A DNA stretch of 64,000 bases from the NCBI GenBank assembly GCA_030645575.1, contig JAUSMJ010000031.1, positions 62,001 to 126,000 on the forward strand, written 5' to 3'. The position numbers and the translations under genes were made by a program. The stretch comes from Caulobacter sp. (lineage in GTDB: Bacteria > Pseudomonadota > Alphaproteobacteria > Caulobacterales > Caulobacteraceae). Shown in pieces: positions 30,804-38,813 of this stretch. Every line of letters starts with the position of its first letter. Positions within the stretch are counted from its first letter, which is position 1. Below the pieces are notes generated by a model. The model was given only the letters and a program-made list of their open reading frames with translations. It was not told the origin of the DNA and did not search any database.

Positions 30804-31658
30804 TCAGGCGTAAACGGGAATGGGCTGCTCGCCCGCGACGGTCGTCCGGTGCATCACCCGGCGATGGCCGTCATAGCCGCCGGTGGCGTTGTGCAGGCAG
30901 CAGCGGTTGTCCCACAGGACCAGCATGTCGGGCCGCCATTTGTGGCGATAGACGAACTCGTCCCGCAGCATGTGGCGATAGAGGAAGGTCAGCAGATTGT
31001 CCGACTCCGCCTCGGTCATGCCGGCCACGCCCAGAGTGTAGATCGGATTGACGAACAGCGCCTTGCGGCCGCTGACCGGATGGACGCGGACCAGCGGATG
31101 CTCCTGCCGGCTGTCGGCCTCGACGCAGCTTATTATTCCCATGGACCGCCCCGGCGCCTCGTTGGCGTAGATGCCGTCGGCGCCATAGGGCCGCGTCGCC
31201 GAATGGACGGTCGTCAGCCCGTCGAGGAAGGCCCGCATCACCGGGCTCAGCGCCTCGTAGGCGCGGCAGCCGTCGGCGAACTCGGTGTCGCCGCCGACCG
31301 GCGGGACGATCTTGGCATGCAGAAGGGTCGCCGCCGGCGGCGCGGGCTGGAAGCTCCAGTCGCTGTGCCAGGCCCCGCCGAACACGCTGGCCGTCTCGTC
31401 CGGCTCGCGGCGCACCTCCAGAATATGCGGCCGGTCGGCCAGCGGCTTCACATAGGGGTCGTGGCCAAAGCCGCCGAATTGCAGGGTGAAGGCCTCCAGC
31501 TGGTCATGATCCAGCGGCTGGTCGGGAAACCAGACCACGCCGTGCTCCACCCAGGCCGCCTTGACCGCCGCCAGCTGGTCGGCCGGCAGCGGGGCGCCAA
31601 TGTCGAGGTCGGTAATCTCGGCGCCGAAGCCGGAAGCGTTGGGCGTTACGGTGACCAT
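30804..31658 (-). CDS. TauD/TfdA family Fe(II)/2-oxoglutarate dioxygenase
   Basis: 284 residues from ATG 31658, with GGGAGG just upstream. The iron ligands appear as WHSDWSF (His98, Asp100) and a distal His in the C-terminal CLHNATGGYDGHRRVMHRTT block, where Arg should bind 2-oxoglutarate. Hydroxylates a small substrate with oxygen and 2-oxoglutarate. The substrate is unknown; the linked ACAD11-like enzyme suggests a branched carboxylic or aromatic ether acid. A longer frame reads into the family I repeat and is rejected. Confidence 0.92.
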   Translation of the reverse strand: MVTVTPNASGFGAEITDLDIGAPLPADQLAAVKAAWVEHGVVWFPDQPLDHDQLEAFTLQFGGFGHDPYVKPLADRPHILEVRREPDETASVFGGAWHSDWSFQPAPPAATLLHAKIVPPVGGDTEFADGCRAYEALSPVMRAFLDGLTTVHSATRPYGADGIYANEAPGRSMGIISCVEADSRQEHPLVRVHPVSGRKALFVNPIYTLGVAGMTEAESDNLLTFLYRHMLRDEFVYRHKWRPDMLVLWDNRCCLHNATGGYDGHRRVMHRTTVAGEQPIPVYA

Positions 31659-31721
31659 GAAGCGCCTCCCTTTTCTTGTTCCGCCCATGGTCGATCCGAA
31701 TTCCGACCGCGGCAATGGGTT

Positions 31722-31836
31722 TGCGTGGTTCGAGACGCTCGCTTGAGGCTCGCTCCTCACCATGACGAACATATTTGCGCACCCCTCTACGTCATCCTGA
31801 GGAGCGGACCCTCAGGTCCGCGTCTCGAAGGACGCA
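31722..31836. repeat. Family I bipartite inverted repeat, copy C
   Basis: First unit TGCGTGGTTCGAGACGCTCG...CTCCTCACCATGACG (TGGT/ACCA); second unit CGTCATCCTGAGGAGCG...CGTCTCGAAGGACGCA (TCCT/AGGA). It carries the G...C variant (TCGAGACG with CTCCTCA) rather than the C...G variant of copies A, B and D. The first unit is the same as in copy E. It lies between the SDR stop and the TauD start. Confidence 0.87.
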
Positions 31837-31855
31837 CAATGGGTCCGCCGCTCAC

Positions 31856-32629
31856 TCACCGGGTCTGCCCACCATCAACCGGCACGACCGTCCCGTGCAC
31901 GAAACTGGCCCTGGGGCTCATCAGGAAGGCGGCGACCGCGCCGATCTCCTCCGGCCGGCCGTAGCGCTTCATCGGCACCTCGCGGTCGATCCAGCGTTGC
32001 CAGTTCGCGGCGCGCGGGCCGTCCATCCGCGCCTGCCAGTCGCCGCCGGGGAAGATGATGTTGCCCGGCGCGATGGTGTTGACCCGCACGCCGCTGGGGC
32101 CGGTGATCTTCGCCAGTTCCTTGCCCAGGTGGTTCATGGCCGCCTTGGCCGTGCCGTAGGTCAGGGGCGTGCCCAGCGCGCCGAGCCCCGCGATCGAGCT
32201 GATCATCAGGATCGAGCCCTCGCCGCGCGGGGCCATCATGCGAAAGGCCGCCCGGGCCAGCCGCCAGGCCGAGGTCAGGTTCTGGGTGAAGCCGGCGTCC
32301 CAGGTCTCGTCATCGACCTCCATGCCCGGCGGGCAGGGATGCAGGCCGACGTTGGCCACCGCGCCGTAGATCGGACCGAGCGCGCTTTCGGCGCCGGCGA
32401 GGGCCTTCTCGATGACCTCGGTCTGACGCAGGTCGCCGGCCATGGCCCACAGGGCGCCGTCGCCGTACCGCGCGGCGAGCCGCGCCCGCGTCTCCTCCAG
32501 CGCCTCGGCCCCACGGGCGGTGATGGCCACCTTCGCGCCTTCGGCCAGACAGGCCTCGACGATGCCCAGGCCGATGCCCCGGCTCGCGCCGGCGACGAAG
32601 ATGGTCCTGCCCTTCAGTCCCAGATCCAC
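31856..32629 (-). CDS. Short-chain dehydrogenase/reductase (SDR)
   Basis: 257 residues. The classical SDR pattern: cofactor motif GASRGIGLGIVEACLAEG (about residues 14-31), GAVANVGLHP in place of NNAG, catalytic Ser in LMISSIAG and YGTAKAAMNHLGKE (YxxxK). The NNAG variant is slightly unusual but found in real enzymes. Substrate unknown; probably oxidises a hydroxyacyl or alcohol intermediate in the surrounding catabolic genes. A 118-base gap with a GC hairpin separates it from the DUF6065-like gene upstream. Confidence 0.92.
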   Translation of the reverse strand: MDLGLKGRTIFVAGASRGIGLGIVEACLAEGAKVAITARGAEALEETRARLAARYGDGALWAMAGDLRQTEVIEKALAGAESALGPIYGAVANVGLHPCPPGMEVDDETWDAGFTQNLTSAWRLARAAFRMMAPRGEGSILMISSIAGLGALGTPLTYGTAKAAMNHLGKELAKITGPSGVRVNTIAPGNIIFPGGDWQARMDGPRAANWQRWIDREVPMKRYGRPEEIGAVAAFLMSPRASFVHGTVVPVDGGQTR

Positions 32630-32701
32630 GGTGCTCTCCCCTGTGTGTCGCGGTCATCTGAGACCCCTGTCGCCGCGTCAGGCAAGCGCGAGGCACAATC
32701 C

Positions 32702-32731
32702 TCCCGGCCACAGCGAAGCGGAGAGCCGGGA
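32702..32731. repeat. Small hairpin downstream of the DUF6065-like gene
   Basis: TCCCGGC (32702-32708) pairs with GCCGGGA (32725-32731), enclosing CCACAGCGAAGCGGA. It follows the stop of the minus-strand gene by 17 bases and can serve as its terminator. Similar CCGGGATGA hairpins are commonly seen as dispersed elements in related genomes (recollection, not checked). Confidence 0.55.
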
Positions 32732-32747
32732 TGACAATGGTGTTGCC

Positions 32748-33515
32748 CTACTTCGCCTTGCGGAACGGCTTGACCCGCAGCTTGGTGCGGTGGTCGTCGG
32801 CGGCCTCGACCTGACCGGTTTCAGTCTGGCCGCGCAGGTAGACCTTCTGCCACTTCTCCGCCTGGGCCGTGGAGCCTGGGGTCTTGAGATCGGCGTTGAA
32901 AGTGTTCCGGCTGGCCGACCAGGTGTCGTACTCGGCCTTCAGCGCCGGGTCGGACGACAGGGCCCGGACCTCCGGCGTCAGGGCTTCGATCTCGCCGCGC
33001 TTGACCGGGAAGATGTGGCAGATCGGCTCGTCCTTCTCGAACCGCAGCAGGACATTCGGCCGGGTGAAGATCCAGTTCATCGTGAAGCTGAACGGCATCC
33101 AGTCGGTTTCGACCACGCCGGTCAGCGGATAGATTCCGTCCTTGGGCCGGTTGATCGGCCCCTGGACCACGAGGTCGTAGCCGGGCTCGGTGCGGAACAG
33201 CGCCGGGATGTGAAACGTCAGGATCCCGTGGCCGAAGTGGCTGACCGCCGGGGCGGTCGTGCCTGTGTCCGGCCCGATGACCACCGCGTCGAGCCCCGGC
33301 TGGCCGGTCCAGCCCGCCGCGAAGCCCGACGGAGACAGCATCTCCCAGCCGTGACCGTTGGCGATGTTCAGCGGCAGGCAGCGATAGGCGAACCGCTGGT
33401 GCGTGGCGTTCATCCAGTCCCGTTCCAGCGGCGCGGGACGGATCACGAGCGGCGCGTCGCCAATGACGAAGGCGGTGATCTTGCCGGGGTGTTTCGGCGT
33501 TTCGGCGGCGCTCAT
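32748..33515 (-). CDS. DUF6065-like protein of unknown function
   Basis: 255 residues from ATG 33515. Recognisable blocks: CLPLNIANGHGWEMLSPSGF, VSHFGHGILTFHIPALFRTE, GPINRPKDGIYPLTGVVETD, and MPFSFTMNWIFTRPN. These resemble the DUF6065 family, soluble proteins of unknown function; the assignment is from memory of the family pattern. The ATG overlaps the stop of a 41-codon gene by four bases. Part of an apparent operon acyl-CoA dehydrogenase, small gene, this gene. Confidence 0.75.
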   Translation of the reverse strand: MSAAETPKHPGKITAFVIGDAPLVIRPAPLERDWMNATHQRFAYRCLPLNIANGHGWEMLSPSGFAAGWTGQPGLDAVVIGPDTGTTAPAVSHFGHGILTFHIPALFRTEPGYDLVVQGPINRPKDGIYPLTGVVETDWMPFSFTMNWIFTRPNVLLRFEKDEPICHIFPVKRGEIEALTPEVRALSSDPALKAEYDTWSASRNTFNADLKTPGSTAQAEKWQKVYLRGQTETGQVEAADDHRTKLRVKPFRKAK

Positions 33516-33637
33516 GCGGCGATCTCCGCAAGTGGGGTGGCCTTGTCGGCCCCACCCTTGAGGGTCAGGCTGCGCCGGCCGGTGACCACCGTGGTCGCCC
33601 AGTCCGTGGTTCCGATGGTCGCCACCGCATGGGCCAT
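33512..33637 (-). CDS. 41-residue protein between acyl-CoA dehydrogenase and DUF6065-like genes
   Basis: Begins ATG at 33637, with AGGGAGA six bases upstream, 11 bases after the acyl-CoA dehydrogenase stop, and ends TGA at 33512, overlapping the next start (ATGA). The product starts MAHAVATIGTTDWATTVV and ends in GGADKATPLAEIAA. About 85% of third codon positions are G or C. The pattern faintly resembles the N-terminus of OsmC proteins, so it may be a small stand-alone protein or a remnant. Position, ribosome-binding site and double coupling support real translation. Confidence 0.6.
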   Translation of the reverse strand: MAHAVATIGTTDWATTVVTGRRSLTLKGGADKATPLAEIAA

Positions 33638-33648
33638 GAACGGTCTCC

Positions 33649-34851
33649 CTAAAGCCTGAGCACCAGCCGGGCCATGATGTCACGCTGGATCTGGTTCGAG
33701 CCACCATAGATTGAGGCCGCTCGGTTGTTGAGGTAGCGGGCCATGGCGACCAGGCTGTGGTCCGGCCCGACCGGCGTGCGGTTCGAGCCGGGCTCTCGCG
33801 CCTCGGGCTGGTCCACGGCGGCGTAGTGGCTCGCGATCTCGATGGCCAGCTCGTCCAGCCGCTGGGTGCATTCGGTCGACTGGGTCTTGAGCATTGACGA
33901 GGCCGGCCCCGGATTCTTGCCCCCGGCCAGGGCCGACATGACCCGGTGCTCGGTGATCTCGATCAACTCGACGAGGATCTCGGCCTCGGCCAGGCGCGCG
34001 CGGAAGTCCGGATCGTCGATCAGCGGGGCGCCCTCGTCGGAGACTTCGTTCTCGGCCATGGCCTTCAGCCGGGCGACGCCGCCGCGCAGGCCCGGGGCCG
34101 AGCTGCCGCCGCGTTCAAATTCCAGCAAGTATTTGGCCACCGTCCAGCCGTCGTTCTCCTCGCCCAGCCGGCCGGACTTGGGGACGCGAACGTTGTCGAA
34201 GAACACCTGGTTGACCTCGTGCTCGCCAGCCAGGGTGATGATCGGCTTCACGGTGATGCCGGGCGTATCCATCTCAAGCAGCAGGAAGGTGATGCCCTGC
34301 TGCGGCTTGCCGCCGGACCAGGTGCGGACCAGGCAGAACATGCGGTTGGCGAAATGGGCGTGGGTGGTCCAGATCTTCGAGCCGTTGAGAATGTAGTCGT
34401 CGCCGTCGCTCTCGGCGCGCATCTGCAGGGACGCCAGGTCCGACCCCGAGCCGGGCTCGGAATAGCTCTGGCACCAGTAGTCGTCGCCGGCGAGGATGCG
34501 CGGCAGGTAGAAGGCCTTCTGCTCGGGCGTGCCGTACTTCTGGATGCAGGGGCCGACCATGCGCAGGCCCATCGGCGACAGGCTGGGCGCCCCGGCGCGC
34601 GTGCATTCGGCGGCGAAGATGTAGCGCTGCATCTCGTTCCAGCCGCAGCCGCCGTATTCCACCGGCCAGCTCGGGGCGACCCAGCCCCTGGCGTGGAGGA
34701 TCTTCTGCCAGGGAATGGAGTACTGCTTATCGACGAACACGCTGGTGACCATGCGACCGGCCTGGCGCAGTTCGGGCGTCAGGTTGTCGTCGAGAAAGGC
34801 GCGGACCTCGTCGCGGAAGGCCAGTTCGTCGGGCGTCAGGTCGAGATTCAT
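33649..34851 (-). CDS. Acyl-CoA dehydrogenase, FadE/steroid-degradation-like subgroup
   Basis: 400 residues from ATG 34851 (MNLDLTPDELAFRDEVRAFL). FAD and substrate blocks are CQSYSEPGSGSDLASLQMRA and LNGSKIWTTHAHFANRMFCL. The C-terminal segment reads SIYGGSNQIQRDIMARLVLR, so Gly replaces the usual catalytic Glu of the YEG motif, as in FadE-type subunits of actinobacterial sterol pathways, where the base sits elsewhere or in a partner subunit. First gene of the operon with the 41-codon and DUF6065-like genes. Divergent from the MpaB-like gene. Confidence 0.92.
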   Translation of the reverse strand: MNLDLTPDELAFRDEVRAFLDDNLTPELRQAGRMVTSVFVDKQYSIPWQKILHARGWVAPSWPVEYGGCGWNEMQRYIFAAECTRAGAPSLSPMGLRMVGPCIQKYGTPEQKAFYLPRILAGDDYWCQSYSEPGSGSDLASLQMRAESDGDDYILNGSKIWTTHAHFANRMFCLVRTWSGGKPQQGITFLLLEMDTPGITVKPIITLAGEHEVNQVFFDNVRVPKSGRLGEENDGWTVAKYLLEFERGGSSAPGLRGGVARLKAMAENEVSDEGAPLIDDPDFRARLAEAEILVELIEITEHRVMSALAGGKNPGPASSMLKTQSTECTQRLDELAIEIASHYAAVDQPEAREPGSNRTPVGPDHSLVAMARYLNNRAASIYGGSNQIQRDIMARLVLRL

Positions 34852-34954
34852 GCGTGGAGTTCCATCCCGTCGCGGCAACTGAACAGACTGCCGCCCGTTC
34901 GCCTAGACTGGCGGACGCCGCGTGAAGCAAACTGTTTTCCTTTGGGGTCCCGCC

Positions 34955-35833
34955 ATGGCCATCGCGTTGCGCGACCGGCTCGCCGCCGCCGCCCGGGACT
35001 ATCTCCAGCCGACGGGCGCGCCGGCCTTCGACTTCGGCGCCCCGGCGGGCGAGCCGGCGCTGGCCGCGCCCGACTCGGTGTCCTGGCGCGTGTTCGCCAA
35101 TCCCGTGGCGCTGTTCATCGGCGGGGTGACGGCCGTGCTGCTGGAACTGGCCGAGCCGCGCGTGCGCTCGGGCGTGTGGGACCACACCAGCTTTCGCACC
35201 GATCCCCTGCCGCGCATGAAGCGCACGGGCCTGGCGGCGATGATCACGGTCTATGGCGCGCGCGGCAAGGCCGAGGCGATGATCGCCGGCATCGGCCGGA
35301 TGCACGGCCGGGTGAGCGGCGTGACCCCGGCGGGCGCGGCCTATCGCGCGGACGATCCGGAGCTGCTGGACTGGGTCCAGGCCACGGCCTCCTATGGTTT
35401 CATGGAGGCCTACCACCGGTTCGTGCGGCCCCTGACCGACGCCGAGCGGGACGGGTTCTACGCCGAGTCCGCCCCGGCCGCCCGGCTCTATGGCGCGACC
35501 GGCGCCCCGACATCCGTGGCCGAGCTTGAGGCCTGTTTCCAGGCCATGCGGCCAAAGCTCGAGCGGTCGGAGATCGTCTTCGAGTTTCTCGACATCATGC
35601 GCCGCACGGCGATCCTGCCCGGACCGCTGCGGGCCGCGCAGGGCCTGTTCATCCGCGCCGGGGTCGAGCTGCTGCCGGCCTGGACGCGCGAAACCCTGGG
35701 CCTGGGCAAGGCCTGGGGCCTGCGCCCGTGGGAAGCCCGGCTGGTGCGCGCCGCCGGGGCCATGGCCGAGCGGATGGTCCTGCCGTCCAGCCCTCGCGAA
35801 GAGGCGCGTCGGCGGCTGGGCCTGGCGGCCTGA
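34955..35833 (+). CDS. MpaB-like oxygenase family protein (DUF2236)
   Basis: 292 residues from ATG 34955 (GGGG seven bases before); a GTG at 34922 is an alternative. Family blocks are VSWRVFANPVALFIGGVTAV, LAEPRVRSGVWDHTSFRTDP and a YGARGKAEAMIAGIGRMHGR segment containing the conserved His. Relatives bind heme b and cleave or oxidise isoprenoid chains (latex-clearing proteins, MpaB), but the substrate here is unknown. Divergent from the acyl-CoA dehydrogenase and possibly linked to the same catabolic pathway. Confidence 0.88.
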   Translation: MAIALRDRLAAAARDYLQPTGAPAFDFGAPAGEPALAAPDSVSWRVFANPVALFIGGVTAVLLELAEPRVRSGVWDHTSFRTDPLPRMKRTGLAAMITVYGARGKAEAMIAGIGRMHGRVSGVTPAGAAYRADDPELLDWVQATASYGFMEAYHRFVRPLTDAERDGFYAESAPAARLYGATGAPTSVAELEACFQAMRPKLERSEIVFEFLDIMRRTAILPGPLRAAQGLFIRAGVELLPAWTRETLGLGKAWGLRPWEARLVRAAGAMAERMVLPSSPREEARRRLGLAA

Positions 35834-35883
35834 CGGCGGCTTTTTCTTGCCAGTGACAGCGACGCAGGCTCCAACCTGACCTC

Positions 35884-37182
35884 ATGTCCGACGTTCGCGC
35901 CTGGCGCGCCGCCCTGGTCCACTGCCTCGACGATCCCGCGCGCGGGGGGCCGGAGGCCTGCGTGCATCACCCCGACGGACTGCTGCTGGTCGAGGACGGC
36001 CATGTCGCGGCCTGCGGCCCCTGGGCCGAGCTTGGCCCGGCGCTGGCGGCCGACATCCCGGTCGAGCGCCTGCCCGGCCGCATCCTGTCGCCCGGCTTCA
36101 TCGACACCCACATCCATTTCCCGCAGATCGACATGATCGCGGCCTTCGGCGGTCCGCTGCTGGACTGGCTGGAGGCGCACACCTTCCCGGCCGAGCGGGC
36201 GTTCGCCGACCGGGCCCATGCCGACGCCGCGGCCCAGGCCTTCCTCGACGAGCTGCTGCGCAACGGCACGACCACGGCGATGGTGTTCGGCTCCGTCCAC
36301 CGCGCCAGCGTCGAGGCCCTGTTCGAGGCGGCCCTGGCGCGGAACATGCGGCTGATCGCCGGCAAGTCGCTGATGGACGGCGGCCCCGAGGGCCTGAGGG
36401 ACACGGTCGAGACCGGCCGGGACGAGACCGAGGGCTTGATCCGCGACTGGAGCCGCCGTGGGCGTCTGGGCTATGCGGTCACGCCACGCTTCGCGCTGTC
36501 GTCCTCGCCTGACCAGCTGGCCTCGGCGGGCGAGATCCTGCGCCGCCACGACCATGTCTGGATGCAGACTCACCTGGCCGAGACCCCGCGCGAGGTCGAG
36601 GCCGTCGCTCGCGCCTTCCCCGACGCGCGCGACTATCTCGACGTCTATGACCGGTTCGGGCTGGTCACCGGGCGGTCGGTGTTCGGCCACTGCGTCCACG
36701 CCACCGACCGGGCGCTGCACAGGATGGCGCGCGCCGGGGCGGCGATCGCCCACTGCCCGACCTCGAACCTGTTCCTGGGCAGCGGCCTGTTCGACCTGGC
36801 GCGGGCGCGGGCCCATGGCGTGATGGTGGGCCTGGGGACCGACGTCGGGGCGGGGACCAGTTTCTCCGTCCTGACCACGGCGGCGGCGGCCTGCGACGCG
36901 GCGCAGATGCATGGCCGGCCGCTCGACCCGCTGCATGCCTTCTACCTGGCGACGCTCGGCGGCGCGCGGGCGCTGCGCCTCGACGACCGCATCGGCAGTT
37001 TCCAGGTCGGGCGCGAGGCCGATTTCGTCGCCCTCGACCCGGCGGCCACGCCACTGCTGGCGCGCAGACTGGCCGGCGTGAGCGATATCCGCGAGATCCT
37101 GTTCGCCCTCATGGTGCTGGGCGACGACCGGGTGGTTTCACAGACCTGGCTGGCCGGCGCCCCGGTTCACACTCAAGCCTAA
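35884..37182 (+). CDS. guaD: Guanine deaminase
   Basis: 432 residues. Amidohydrolase fold with metal motif PGFIDTHIHFPQID, further ligands in THLAETPREV and FGHCVHA, and the C-terminal TDVGAGTSFSVLTT typical of GuaD. Converts guanine to xanthine and ammonia in purine salvage or catabolism. No xanthine dehydrogenase genes are adjacent. Follows the MpaB-like gene by 50 bases on the same strand and overlaps the convergent secreted-protein gene by four bases. Confidence 0.94.
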   Translation: MSDVRAWRAALVHCLDDPARGGPEACVHHPDGLLLVEDGHVAACGPWAELGPALAADIPVERLPGRILSPGFIDTHIHFPQIDMIAAFGGPLLDWLEAHTFPAERAFADRAHADAAAQAFLDELLRNGTTTAMVFGSVHRASVEALFEAALARNMRLIAGKSLMDGGPEGLRDTVETGRDETEGLIRDWSRRGRLGYAVTPRFALSSSPDQLASAGEILRRHDHVWMQTHLAETPREVEAVARAFPDARDYLDVYDRFGLVTGRSVFGHCVHATDRALHRMARAGAAIAHCPTSNLFLGSGLFDLARARAHGVMVGLGTDVGAGTSFSVLTTAAAACDAAQMHGRPLDPLHAFYLATLGGARALRLDDRIGSFQVGREADFVALDPAATPLLARRLAGVSDIREILFALMVLGDDRVVSQTWLAGAPVHTQA

Positions 37183-37595
37183 TTGCCCGGCAACGCCACG
37201 ATGTGGACCGTGGACGGGATCAGCACGCCGTCGCCGTCCGGCTTGCCGATCACGTGGTAGCCGAACGTGCCGCTGCCGCCGCCGTTGTCCTGGACGTCGA
37301 AGATGAAGGCGCCGTCGGCGCCGACGTTGACCAGCCGGCCCATGATGAAGCCGCCGTCCGTGCCATTGACCTGCGGCCGGTCGTATTCGATCCAGCCCTC
37401 GGCATTGCCCGCGGGAACCTCGGACGCGGGCCGGCAGCCCCAGACCTTGATCGACTCGGACTCAGGATTGGCCTCCCAGCCGACATTGGCGAAGCATTTG
37501 GGGTCGAAGGTCGGCCCCATGGCCGCGGCCGGGGCCTGCCATGCGAGGATCGACAGCGCCGCGCCGGCGGCGAGGGCGAAGTTGGTGCGTTTCAT
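37179..37595 (-). CDS. Small secreted hypothetical protein
   Basis: 138 residues. A signal peptide (NFALAAGAALSILAWQAPAA, cleavage near residue 25) precedes a soluble domain of about 110 residues with two cysteines (KCFANV, WGCRPA) that could form a disulfide. The domain has many Gly/Asn/Asp and beta-like stretches (GGFIMGRLVNVGADGAFIFD, GTFGYHVIG). No known family recognised. Probably periplasmic. It is divergent from the cpa operon with a 281-base gap. Confidence 0.78.
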   Translation of the reverse strand: MKRTNFALAAGAALSILAWQAPAAAMGPTFDPKCFANVGWEANPESESIKVWGCRPASEVPAGNAEGWIEYDRPQVNGTDGGFIMGRLVNVGADGAFIFDVQDNGGGSGTFGYHVIGKPDGDGVLIPSTVHIVALPGN

Positions 37596-37876
37596 GACGG
37601 ATCCCCCATGGTCCGCGCCCGCTCGGAGCGCCGACCGTCATGGGACGGCCCTGACCTCGCCGCGACAACATCCGCCCTACCCGAATTGTGGATTATGGCC
37701 CCGACCAGGCGAAACATGGTTCGCGGTCATTAAGCCTAATACTTATCCGCATACATAGGGTTTACGGCCCTTCATTGTATTCGTTGAATATATTTCAAGA
37801 GCTGCTCCGTAATCCTGATCGCAGTATCGGGGAGGACGTCGAAAACCGACGTCTCGTTTTTCGGGGGTTCCGCAGG
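37596..37876. promoter_or_regulatory. Divergent promoter region before cpaB
   Basis: The stretch from about 37720 to 37800 is markedly AT-richer than its surroundings and holds TTGAATATATTTCAA (37784-37798), a TTGAA/TTCAA inverted repeat. No pilin-like or other reading frame is convincing here. The region should carry the cpaB promoter and any operator. Confidence 0.5.
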
Positions 37877-38809
37877 ATGCGTGTCGCCACCATCGCCAGC
37901 CTTGGCGCGTCCGCGCTCCTGGGCCTGGGCGCTCTATTCGTGGCCAAGGTCTGGCTGCCCAATGCGTCGAATGGCGCCACCCGCGCCGCGGCCGGAGAGC
38001 TGCAGGCGCCAGCCATGACGTCGGTGGTCGCCGCGGCCGGGGCCGTGCCGTTCGGCCAGAAGCTCGAGGCCAAAAACCTCACGGTCATCAAGATGCCGGC
38101 CTCGGCCGTGCCGGAGGGCGCCTACAGCTCGATCCAGCAGGTCATCGGCATGGACGGCGGTGCGCCGGTCACCCTGGCGGCCTTGGTCAATCACGAACCG
38201 ATCCTGCCGACCAAGGTCAGCGGCGGGGGGGCCAGGTCTTCGGTCGCGGCGACCATCTCGCCGGGCATGCGAGCCTACACTATCAAGGTTGACGAGGTCG
38301 CCGGCGGTGGCGGCCACGTGCTGCCCGGCGACCGGGTCGATGTGCTGCTGGTGCAGGAGCTGGCCGACAGGGGCGCCGTCGAGGGCGCCGCCACGACCAA
38401 GCGCTTCATCTCCACCCTGGTCATCCAGAACGTCCGGGTGCTGGGCATGGACCTGATCGCCGATCCGGCCTCGACCGAAAAGTTCCCACCCAAGACCGCC
38501 ACGCTGGAGGTCAGCGTGCTCGACGCGGGCAAGCTGGCCGCGGCCGGAGAGGCGGGCATCCTGTCGCTGTCGCTGCGCCGCAGCGGCTCCACCGAGATCG
38601 CCGATGTCCGGCCCGCGACCCTGACGGAGATGCTGCGCGGCGACCGCCCGGCCGGCGCTTCGCCCGGCCCGGCCGCCCCGCCCCGACGCGTCGCCGTCCG
38701 CCGATCGACGTCCTCCGCGCCCCCCGCCTCGGCAACCCGCGGCCTTGTCGTCACCCAGGGGGGCAAGCGGGAGACCGTCTCCGTGCCCGCCGAGCGTTTC
38801 GGGAGCTGA
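37877..38809 (+). CDS. cpaB: Flp pilus assembly protein CpaB/RcpC
   Basis: 310 residues from ATG 37877. An N-terminal membrane anchor (TIASLGASALLGLGALFVAK) precedes an SAF domain (VPFGQKLEAKNLTVIKMP...) and the RcpC/CpaB core (GMRAYTIKVDEVAGGGGHVL, PGDRVDVLLVQE, and a C-terminal low-complexity Pro/Ala/Ser/Arg region). It acts in the periplasm with the CpaC secretin. Upstream in-frame extension has no supporting signal. First gene of the pilus-assembly operon. Confidence 0.93.
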   Translation: MRVATIASLGASALLGLGALFVAKVWLPNASNGATRAAAGELQAPAMTSVVAAAGAVPFGQKLEAKNLTVIKMPASAVPEGAYSSIQQVIGMDGGAPVTLAALVNHEPILPTKVSGGGARSSVAATISPGMRAYTIKVDEVAGGGGHVLPGDRVDVLLVQELADRGAVEGAATTKRFISTLVIQNVRVLGMDLIADPASTEKFPPKTATLEVSVLDAGKLAAAGEAGILSLSLRRSGSTEIADVRPATLTEMLRGDRPAGASPGPAAPPRRVAVRRSTSSAPPASATRGLVVTQGGKRETVSVPAERFGS

Positions 38810-38813
38810 CCTC

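Noticed and set aside
31659..31772. N-terminal extension of the TauD-like protein
   Set aside because: The extra 38 codons are encoded within the family I repeat and its flank. ATG 31658 has a strong ribosome-binding site and the family N-terminus.
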